Shown: positions 9,670 to 18,406 of the stretch, in pieces
Layout of the letters: each line of letters starts with the position of its first letter
Position numbering within the stretch: position 1 is the first letter of the stretch
Origin: Chara braunii
Lineage: Eukaryota; Streptophyta; Charophyceae; Charales; Characeae
Direction of reading: 5' to 3'
Assembly: GCA_003427395.1 (NCBI GenBank)
Contig: BFEA01000451.1
Span: forward strand, 1,111,210-1,133,629
DNA length: 22,420 bases
Notes under the pieces: generated by a model
Database searches by the model: none
The model's input: only the letters and a program-made list of their open reading frames with translations
Told to the model about the DNA's origin: nothing
Made by a program: the position numbers and the translations under genes

Positions 9670-10327
9670 CTACAACCCCAACGTCGACAGATCTAAACAC
9701 TCTTCATTCTCGAACAAAATCCCAACAACATCGCCCTTGCCAACGAACCCCAATTTCGTCAGCTTAAAAACCCAAAAAAGGAAATCACCTTCGCCTTTGG
9801 TTTCGCTTTCGGGGTCGGTTGCGGGGTTCGGCCAGTTGTCGGCGCCGCTCGTAACAGGCTTCGGATTCAGCCGAGGCGGGCCGTAAACGGAGGCTGTGCA
9901 TTCGCTGCTCAGCTTCGGTTCGAGTCTGTCGGGTAGTTCCTGAAGCTCGGCGTGCCCGGTAATGCTGGCAATCATCGCACGGCGGGCTGGGCCAATAACG
10001 AGCTATGGAATTCCGCAGAACCACTGTGAGTTGGTGAAAGGGGGGGAGGAGATGGAAGGGAGGGAAGTTGGTGGTGATAACGATGAAACCCGAGGATATG
10101 TAGTATTGGGTATTATCCGTGTCCGGGTAGTCTGGGCCTTTAGGATCGCTGGTTATAGCCCAGTGGAAATTCCCCGCGCATAGTCGGTCGTGCTCCGTCA
10201 GACAGGGGAATTCTGGGTTTCTCAAGCTTCCCCGTAGTCTAAGTTGTTCGCCTTCCCGATACTTGCGATATTCAGGGTCCCTCAGGTTCTCGTAGTCGGA
10301 CGCCCAGGAGGGAGATCTCGCAGCCAT
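9670..10327 (-). CDS. Possible two-part hypothetical gene, not recognised
   Basis: On the minus strand an ATG at 10327 opens a frame whose first 80 or so residues look protein-like: charged and aromatic, not low complexity, with stretches such as RDPEYRKYREGEQLRLRG and PDTDNTQYYISSGF. The same frame then turns into a pyrimidine-rich stretch of about 66 bases (GTTTC to TTTCACCAACTCACAG) that looks like a short intron with an AG acceptor. Downstream, the more protein-like frame is the one ending in TAG at 9670 (with GDFLFWVFKLTK and VGILFENEECLDL). That frame differs by one base and needs another acceptor or an indel. I recognise no family. The exon edges are unresolved and it may not be a gene. 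Confidence 0.3.
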
Positions 10328-12940
<2,613 letters not shown>

Positions 12941-12944
12941 ACAG

Positions 12945-13080
12945 AAACGAGATTCCCCGTTCTGTCCGGGCGATTCAACCCCTGCCCAAAATCCTTGGCC
13001 ACGCCCCAATTACTCTGATCGGTGTCCTTCGGTACGAAATGCCGCGCGGGGTGTGAGGTAGCGCATCACAGACTACCTGT
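12945..13080 (-). repeat. LTR-like dispersed repeat, minus-strand copy
   Basis: Read on the minus strand from 13070 down, TGTGATGCGCTACCTCA leads into the same ordered blocks as the copy at 9335, including GATCAGAGT and GCCAAGGATTTT. A minus-strand TATAAATA lies just upstream at 13117-13124, the sort of promoter element an LTR carries. The two copies are in opposite orientation, so they are not the two LTRs of one element. Confidence 0.45.
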
Positions 13081-13093
13081 GAATCTGTGATGC
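13063..13093. repeat. Perfect 10-bp-stem hairpin
   Basis: GCATCACAGA at 13063-13072 pairs perfectly with TCTGTGATGC at 13084-13093 across an 11-base loop. It overlaps the start of the minus-strand LTR-like repeat. Confidence 0.85.
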
Positions 13094-13174
13094 CCCCACT
13101 GTTGCACGTAGCCTACTATTTATACCCGCAGCCCTTCACGCAGTCTGCCCCATTAACTCCTCTTTCCTTTTTTA

Positions 13175-13232
13175 ATTGCACTCAGGCCTGTATCTCAACA
13201 GTTCATGACTGTACCAACTGAGCTAGGCCCAT
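13175..13232 (-). ncRNA. tRNA-like head, possible SINE fragment
   Basis: On the minus strand GGGCCTAGCTCAGTTGGTAC is close to a tRNA D-arm with pol III box A. It is followed by an anticodon-arm-like CATGAACTGTTGAGATACAGG. No box B (GGTTCRANYCC) follows, so this is a degenerate or truncated SINE head at most. The outer GAGCTAGGCCC also resembles the end of the nearby MITEs. Confidence 0.35.
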
Positions 13233-13296
13233 TGGTCTTTCATTGGCCTTCTCCCTCTCTGCCTACGGTTCACCCGGGAGTTCTCTATGAACATCT

Positions 13297-13419
13297 GGGC
13301 CTAGCTCCACTAGTCACCAAATGTGCAAAATGAAAATGAAATCTTCCGCTAGAACACGGGAAGATACACCGGCATATTTTTTGTCTTTTATGCATATGGA
13401 GAGTAGTGGAGCAAGGCCC
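13297..13419 (+). mobile_element. MITE family 1, copy A
   Basis: The terminal inverted repeats GGGCCTAGCTCCACTAGTC (left) and, complemented, GGGCCTTGCTCCACTACTC (right) match at about 20 of 23 positions. The interior has TGTGCAAAATGA, then ATCTTCC/GGAAGAT as an inner hairpin, then TTTTTTGTCTTTT. Flanks are TCT and TAT, so no intact target duplication is seen. Confidence 0.85.
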
Positions 13420-13527
13420 TATAAACACAAGTTTTACGTTACGTGCCACTGTTTTCATTCTGGGGTGATGTTGTTGGACAAGGAGAAGTGGAATGGTTCC
13501 AGAGAGCAAACCGCTGCTTTGGAATGT

Positions 13528-13663
13528 GGGCCTCACTCCACTACACAACACTGTACACTCATTTGGTCGCTTTCTGGACGTGATACTATTGGACTTGTCT
13601 GGATGCATCGGGTCCAGAAAGCGACTGAATGCATGTACAGTGTTGTGCAGTGGAGTGAAGCCC
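13528..13663. mobile_element. MITE family 2, near-perfect foldback
   Basis: Two 52-bp arms (13528-13579 and 13612-13663) match at about 46 of 52 positions, leaving a loop of about 32 bases. The ends read GGGCCTCACTCCACTACACA, related to the family 1 ends, while the interior (CGCTTTCTGGAC) is different. Flanks do not show an intact duplication. Confidence 0.88.
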
Positions 13664-13680
13664 TATATCTCTCTTCACAC

Positions 13681-13795
13681 AGGTCCTGCTCCACCACAGG
13701 CTCAAAAGACAAAAAAATATGGCGGTGCATCTTCCCATACTCTAGGGGAAGATTCATTCACATTTTGCACATCTGGTGAGCAGTGAGCCAGGCCC
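13681..13795 (-). mobile_element. MITE family 1, copy G
   Basis: It has the family 1 interior in reverse orientation (AAAAGACAAAAAAATATGGCGG, then GGGGAAGATTCATTCACATTTTGCAC). The ends (GGTCCTGCTCCACCAC and the complement of GCAGTGAGCCAGGCCC) are diverged. It starts 18 bases after the family 2 copy. Confidence 0.8.
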
Positions 13796-14250
13796 ATAGA
13801 GTGATGGGTAGGTGGTGAGTACTTTCTTTTCTTCTTTGGAAAACCTATTTACTTGCATTGCAGGAGGAAAACCTCAGGGGCCAAGGAATCACCCCACATC
13901 TCAAGCCCATAGTGTACTGAGGCCATTACTCCGCTTAGGGCCTAGTTGCACTACTCGCCATCCACCACAATTCGTGGCGGATGGGTGGAGAGTGAAAAAA
14001 TGGAGAATCGTATCGGACCGGAGGCCTGGTTGCACTTTATTTCTTCTACAGAAAAGTTATTTTTTTTCTTTTTTAACTACACTATGTTCTTCTCTCAAAT
14101 TCTTTTTGCCTCTCACTACCTTCCTATATTTTTTTGTCTGCCTGATCTCCACTCCGGAAGCTGTGCACCCTCCAGAAAGTTGTTTTGTGGAGAGGTCTGA
14201 GGACCACCCTCCACAAACCGCCGTGCACAGGCGGGGAAACCGAAAACACT

Positions 14251-14280
14251 CGCCACAACTTGTGTCTACCTTGTGGCGAG
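14251..14280. repeat. Hairpin inside the composite element
   Basis: CTCGCCACAA near 14249 pairs with TTGTGGCGAG (14271-14280) across a loop of about 12 bases. The right arm is also the start of the 66-bp direct repeat. Confidence 0.7.
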
Positions 14281-14446
14281 CAGTCTGACATATTTTTCAC
14301 TCGCCGAATTTAGTTTGGCGAGTAAGTGCAACCAGGCCCTTTAGACTCTGGAAAACGGGTCCAGTGTCCCTCAAAGAAAGTTGTGGCGAGCAGTCTGACA
14401 TATTTTTCACTCGCCAAATTTAGTTTGGCGAGTAAGTGCAACCAGG
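14271..14446 (+). repeat. 66-bp direct repeat, two copies 110 bp apart
   Basis: 14271-14336 and 14381-14446 are the same except for one base (G at 14306, A at 14416). Each starts TTGTGGCGAGCAGTCTG and ends in the MITE-type GTAAGTGCAACCAGG. They look like a recent tandem duplication of the right end of a family 3 MITE. Confidence 0.9.
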
Positions 14447-14630
14447 ATCCTACTCGCCAAACTTGGCATATGGAGAGTAGTGCAACCAGGCCCTTAGACT
14501 CTGGAAACCGGGGGCTAGGTCTCACTTATACGAATTAAGCCATATTGACCGTAGATAGCAAAGATCAACGGCCAGGATCTCGTAATCCGTGCAAGTGGGA
14601 CCTTGCCTCGGGTCCAGTGTCCCTCAAAGA
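14356..14630 (+). repeat. 22-bp direct repeat pair
   Basis: CGGGTCCAGTGTCCCTCAAA plus two further bases occurs identically at 14356-14377 and 14609-14630. The first lies inside the composite MITE and the second outside it. TTAGACTCTGGAAA also follows MITE ends at about 14341 and 14494, suggesting shuffled flanks from successive insertions. Nothing else is recognised in 14497-14842. Confidence 0.75.
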
Positions 14631-14842
14631 CAGCTCTCCAAAGCGAAAAAAGGGGGTTGAAACCAACTCTACCAGCCTATCAATCATTGCCGAGTGAATT
14701 CTAAAAATCCAAATATATCTCGAGGTGGTGAGTTCTTTTTCGGCTGCTGCTAGGAGCAGCAAGCCTACCCTCTTCCGCTGTAACAGGACTCACCCTAGCC
14801 ATAAAATTTAATGTGTACAAGCTATCTTTCCGACCTAATACA

Positions 14843-14967
14843 GGGGGTCACTCGTCTACTCACCACATGCAGAAATGACAAAAACAAATGGCATTGTATC
14901 TTTTGATATGTTCTAACGGTTGATTCATTCTCATTTTGCACATTTGGTGAGTAGTGGAGCCAGGCCC
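14843..14967 (-). mobile_element. MITE family 1, copy F, with ACA flanks
   Basis: It has the family 1 interior in reverse orientation, ending TTGATTCATTCTCATTTTGC. The right end GGTGAGTAGTGGAGCCAGGCCC is well kept; the left end is diverged. ACA lies on both sides (14840-14842, 14968-14970), a possible 3-bp target duplication. Confidence 0.82.
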
Positions 14968-15177
14968 ACAGTCATGATGAGGGTGCCCTGTGTTGAGAGC
15001 AAGACAGTGGTCCTCCTGACTGGGCACGCACCCATGAGGCATGGGTGTAAGCCGGTAGAGGATAGATTGACATGGGTCCAAACAGATTGATGGTGATAGA
15101 ATATTCTTTTCATTTCATAGGCTTATCTTTGCTAAAAAGAATAAATGTTTTCTTTATTTTTCAAAGAATAAGGGCAG

Positions 15178-15313
15178 ACTCACACTACGGGTAGGCACTC
15201 AAATTCGCAGACTCCCAAAATCAGTGGCCTGATCCAGTCCTCCTAGTGGAAGAACTCGATCTGGCTGCTCATTTTGCTATTCTGTGATTTCGACAGCCTA
15301 CCGTAGTGTGAGT
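15178..15313. mobile_element. Unrelated small foldback element
   Basis: ACTCACACTACGGGTAGGC (15178-15196) and GCCTACCGTAGTGTGAGT (15296-15313) are inverted copies with one gap, enclosing about 100 bases. The ends differ from the GGGCCT families. No clear target duplication is seen. Confidence 0.65.
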
Positions 15314-15319
15314 AGGTAT

Positions 15320-15323
<4 letters not shown>

Positions 15324-15353
<30 letters not shown>
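15324..15353. repeat. Poly(T) run, 30 bases
   Basis: This is a homopolymer of T just right of the foldback element. It could be the A tail of a minus-strand retroposon, but no head for one is recognised. Confidence 0.9.
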
Positions 15354-15354
<1 letters not shown>

Positions 15355-15438
15355 AACAAAACATCCCCGCCAGTTATGCTCTAAAGGTGCTATGCGTTTG
15401 TTTTCTGCGAATTTTTGAAACAAAGAGACACAAAGGAT

Positions 15439-15836
15439 AAATGTGTGCTCAGTTGGTAAGGCTCCCAAGTGGCATTCAGGAGGTCATGGGTTCAATCCCC
15501 ATTGGGCTCATGCCTTCCTGGGCTTACTTGGCACCNGCTACCCAAGAGATAGACCACTGGATCCCCCGATCGGCATCAAGCAGAGTCTGCTATGTTCGTA
15601 GGGGAGGGGCCTGAGGGGAGGCACGGGGGATTGGTCCGCTTTATCCCTGGTGCTACCGNNCGTCCCCTGGCCGGTATCCTGCAGGCTCGAGGGGCCGTAA
15701 AAACACGGCTCTGGTATGCTACGGGTTTCCCCGTATGCCTATAGGTAGGAGTAGTGGTAGGTAGGTAGTGTGACGAAAAATTGAGAGAAGAGTATAGTTT
15801 TTTAAAAAAAGAAAAGAAAAGAAAAAAATGTGTGCT
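15439..15836 (+). mobile_element. tRNA-derived SINE with 11-bp target duplication
   Basis: GCTCAGTTGGT (15447-15457) fits pol III box A and GGTTCAATCCC (15489-15499) is a full match to box B, at tRNA-like spacing. An unrelated body follows, then TTTTTT (15798-15803), which could end pol III transcription, and an A-rich tail with AAAAG units. AAATGTGTGCT occurs at 15439-15449 and again at 15826-15836 right after the tail, as expected for a target-site duplication. The first copy overlaps box A by three bases, so the 5' end may be truncated. Ns at 15536 and 15659-15660 lie inside the body. It makes no protein and would depend on a LINE. Confidence 0.8.
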
Positions 15837-15874
15837 TACCTTTATAAAGAAGAAATGAATTGAAACTCTCCATA

Positions 15875-16021
15875 AGGCCTAGCTGCACTACACAACACTC
15901 GATGTGCATCTCGTGCTCATAACCGCCCCCGATACATTGCAGATATTGGACTCCTCGAAACGCACCTGGTCCAGAAAGGTGTCCAAATGCGTATAGAGTG
16001 TTGAGGAGTGGAGCGAGTCCC
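15875..16021. mobile_element. MITE family 2, second copy
   Basis: The left end AGGCCTAGCTGCACTACACA, then ACACTC, mirrors the right end GAGTGTTGAGGAGTGGAGCG, then AGTCCC. The interior CTGGTCCAGAAAGGTGTCC matches the first family 2 copy. Flanks are ATA and ACA, one base different. Confidence 0.8.
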
Positions 16022-16035
16022 ACAGAGAGGGCAAA

Positions 16036-16141
16036 AGGCCTGGCTTCCACAACTGCCATGTTTGTCCTAGGAGAAGATTCGTTCTCACTCATTTTGCACA
16101 CTTTTCTTTTTTCTTCATCACTTTGTAGTGGAGCGCGGCCC
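16036..16141 (-). mobile_element. MITE family 1, copy J, shortened
   Basis: The left end AGGCCTGGCTTCCACAAC and the right end GTAGTGGAGCGCGGCCC enclose a shortened family 1 interior (AGAAGATTCGTTCTCACTC, then ATTTTGCAC). It lies 14 bases after the second family 2 copy. Confidence 0.75.
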
Positions 16142-16223
16142 ATAGCCACCAAATAAATACATGGAAAACAAGGAAAAGAAAGGAAAAGAAAACGCGGGGC
16201 AACCAACAACTGCATTTCTTTGT

Positions 16224-16246
16224 AAAAAAAAAAAAAAAAAAAAAAA
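16224..16246. repeat. Poly(A) run, 23 bases
   Basis: This is a homopolymer of A. An AGT/AGC triplet repeat follows at about 16327-16350. No retroposon head is seen upstream. Confidence 0.9.
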
Positions 16247-16376
16247 CCTTCATTTCATGCATGGGGGAGCAGCAGAGGACTACCGTACAGCAGGGGGTGA
16301 AGGAAACCAGCGATGATCCCAAACAGGAAGTAGCAGTAGCAGTAGCAGAGGTAGGCAGCCCTGTTGGTAAGGCTAG

Positions 16377-16504
16377 GGGCCTCGCTGCACTACTCTCGAA
16401 ATGTGCAAAACGAGAGTGAATCTTCAGCTAGAATATGGAAAGATACACGGCCATGATTTTTGTCTTTTGTGCAGTTCAAGTTCAAGAGTAGTGCAGCGAG
16501 GCCC
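16377..16504 (+). mobile_element. MITE family 1, copy B, with TAG target duplication
   Basis: This is the best-preserved pair of ends: GGGCCTCGCTGCACTACTC and the complement of GAGTAGTGCAGCGAGGCCC match perfectly, with TAG on both sides (16374-16376, 16505-16507). The family 1 interior is in forward orientation. It is probably the youngest copy in the cluster. Confidence 0.92.
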
Positions 16505-16705
16505 TAGATGTACCAATTTTACGTCGAGGCATCCCTGTATGCCCTCGTGCGAAGACCACCAGTTGTGAGCGCGGTCTGCAAAATATCCTGCCCTAGAATG
16601 GTCGGGATAGACAGAACAGCAGAGTGGACGAGCGGATCCGAGCGTCGGGGCGGATCTCTCCACCGGTGACTTCACCGCCCGTTACACATGCCACGCCTGG
16701 TGAAT

Positions 16706-16828
16706 GGCCCTCGCTCCACTAATCACCACACGCACAGAAGACAAAAATTATGGCGGCGCATCTTTCCACGTTCCAGCGAAAGATTCATTCTCATTTCGCA
16801 CATGTTGGTACGTAGTGGAGCTAGGCTG
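16706..16828 (-). mobile_element. MITE family 1, copy C
   Basis: The ends GGCCCTCGCTCCACTAATC and the complement of GTAGTGGAGCTAGGCTG enclose the interior in reverse orientation (GACAAAAATTATGGCGGCGC, then AAAGATTCATTCTCATTTCG). No duplication is seen. The spacer 16505-16705 holds nothing recognised. Confidence 0.82.
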
Positions 16829-16939
16829 CATGGCTGGTATAGGTATTTCCTCGACTCCCGCCGAGAGACGAAAAAGAGAGGCAGAGAGCGCGGAATCCTG
16901 AGTCGAAAAGAGAGACACACCGCGCGCAATCGTGGCCGA

Positions 16940-17063
16940 GGGCCTCGCTCCACTGGTCTCCAAATGTGTGCAAAATGAGACTGAATCATCTGCTAGAACC
17001 TGGGAAGATGCACCTCCATATCTTTTGTCTTTTGTGCATGCGGACAGTTGTGGAGCAAGGCTC
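16940..17063 (+). mobile_element. MITE family 1, copy D
   Basis: The left end GGGCCTCGCTCCACTGGTC and the right end GTTGTGGAGCAAGGCTC enclose the forward interior (TGTGCAAAATGAGACTGAAT, then CTAGAACCTGGGAAGATGC, then TCTTTTGTCTTTTGTGCATG). There is no intact duplication. Confidence 0.82.
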
Positions 17064-17389
17064 CCAATCACCTGTGCCGAGGGCGTTGATTGACAGTTGT
17101 CAAGGCAAACGGCCAATATGCACCGTCGTTACGTCCGGCTGGCCGTCCATCTCCCGCCGACTGCTATGGTACCCTTTTTTTGCTCCCCTCCCCCTCCCAC
17201 GGCTCCCTCATCAAGTCAACATCGCCCCTTCCCCATCCCCCCCCCCTCTGCCTTTCTCTCTATCCCTGGATTCCAATCCAAGCTCGGTGTAGCTGGGTGT
17301 AAGACGTTGCCTTTGCCCCTACCTCCCGCCCCGTCGTCCTCTATCCTGTCCTGGAAGCCGAGCTCGGTGTAGTGTTAGGTACCGTCTTG

Positions 17390-17479
17390 CCCCGAACACA
17401 ATGCACCCCTGATAACGAATGTACACAAGCTATCTCTCCGGTCCGGTGCAGCCAAAATGAGGATTTGTTGTGTTCGGGG
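17390..17479. repeat. 12-bp perfect inverted repeat
   Basis: CCCCGAACACAA (17390-17401) is exactly complementary to 17468-17479, about 66 bases apart. It could be the stem of a further small foldback element. Nothing else is recognised in 17064-17389. Confidence 0.6.
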
Positions 17480-17594
17480 AAACAGACTAGCTGTAACGCA
17501 AGGCGTTGTGTGACCGGTTTTGATTCGATCGATTGTCACGAGTATAAAACGCCGCTGTCGACCCAACCGCTCCATGAAACAGTTAGGGGAGGGG

Positions 17595-17763
17595 AGGCCT
17601 CGCCGCACCAACTACTCTCGACATGCACAGAAGACAAAAATCAAGGCGGTTTCCAAAAAAAAAAAAAAGATCGAGGCGGTGTACATGTACATGTTCAGGC
17701 GGGGCGGGAAGATTCACTCTCGTTTTTTTTGCACATTTTTTTGAGAGTAGTGGAGCGAGGCCC
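17595..17763 (-). mobile_element. MITE family 1, copy E, enlarged by an insertion
   Basis: The right end GAGAGTAGTGGAGCGAGGCCC (one base over the usual core) is very well kept. The left end AGGCCTCGCCGCACCAACTA carries a small insertion. The reverse interior is interrupted by an A run (about 17657-17669) and a GTACATGTACATG stretch, making this copy about 45 bp longer than the others. It is the copy nearest the AGPase gene, about 640 bp upstream of its ATG. Confidence 0.8.
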
Positions 17764-17950
17764 AGTGTGCGTGAGGGAGGGGTGGACTGCCAGGGATAGT
17801 CTCGATTACCAGTTGGAATTGACCAATGTTGTTGATGTTTGTTGATTTCAGACGCGGGAAAGAGGTTGGGGCGGGAGGGCCATGCAGTAGCTAGCCAGCC
17901 AGCTGCGTGCGCGCAGTGATCAGGCAGGCACCAGCGGGTCAGCGTGGCCC

Positions 17951-18000
17951 GGTATATATGTATGCATATACATACATACGTGGGTATACAAAATATATAT
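17951..18000. repeat. AT-rich TATA/CATA simple-sequence stretch
   Basis: TATATATGTATGCATATACA followed by CATACATACG and AAAATATATAT forms an AT-rich island about 400-450 bp upstream of the AGPase ATG. It is probably a degenerate microsatellite, though it could affect promoter structure. Confidence 0.6.
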
Positions 18001-18293
18001 GGGCGGGAGACACATTGTCATAGCAAGCCATCTCGCGCAATTGGCGCGGCGACGAGCTGGCAGCAGCGGGCATAGAACGCACCCACTACTCTGGCTCCGT
18101 CGCCAGCCACGTCTTCGTTTGAAGCGCGCAGGGAACTGCTCGGTTCTCTTGCTTGCTGTGTGCTGGGTACTCGACCTGCTGTCCTTCTGGCCTATGCTGT
18201 CCTCTCGTTTTCTCGTTCCCACCCTCTTGCCCCCCACCTCCCTCTCCCCTCTTCCCTGCTACCGGTCTTGGTGGTGGTCTATCGCCTCCTTGC

Positions 18294-18301
18294 TATATTT
18301 A
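18294..18301 (+). promoter_or_regulatory. TATA-like box of the AGPase gene
   Basis: TATATTTA lies 113 bases upstream of the ATG at 18407, in a pyrimidine-rich upstream region. Transcription about 30 bases downstream would give a 5' leader of about 80 bases. The position is plausible but inferred. Confidence 0.45.
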
Positions 18302-18406
18302 GCCTGTCCATATCCGTCCGTCCTTCGTTTCTTGCTCGACGCAGCAAACAGGCGCCGGGTTTAGCGCCGGGTGGAGAAAAGCAGTCGGTTTGACGAGGTG
18401 AGAGAT

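Larger units (their letters stand above)
13938..14493. mobile_element. Composite MITE family 3 element with TTA target duplication
   Basis: The outer ends are GGGCCTAGTTGCACTACTCG at 13938 and the complement of GGAGAGTAGTGCAACCAGGCCC at 14472-14493. TTA flanks both sides (13935-13937, 14494-14496), the 3-bp duplication typical of PIF/Harbinger and Tourist MITEs. Inside are a second left-type end (GGCCTGGTTGCACTT, about 14023) and two more right-type ends (GTAAGTGCAACCAGG, about 14322 and 14432), so it is nested or internally duplicated. ORFs inside are not recognised. Confidence 0.75.

Noticed and set aside
13175-13232. Functional tRNA gene on the minus strand
   Set aside because: The D-arm region fits, but there is no T-loop box B and no acceptor stem that closes; kept only as a low-confidence SINE-like fragment.
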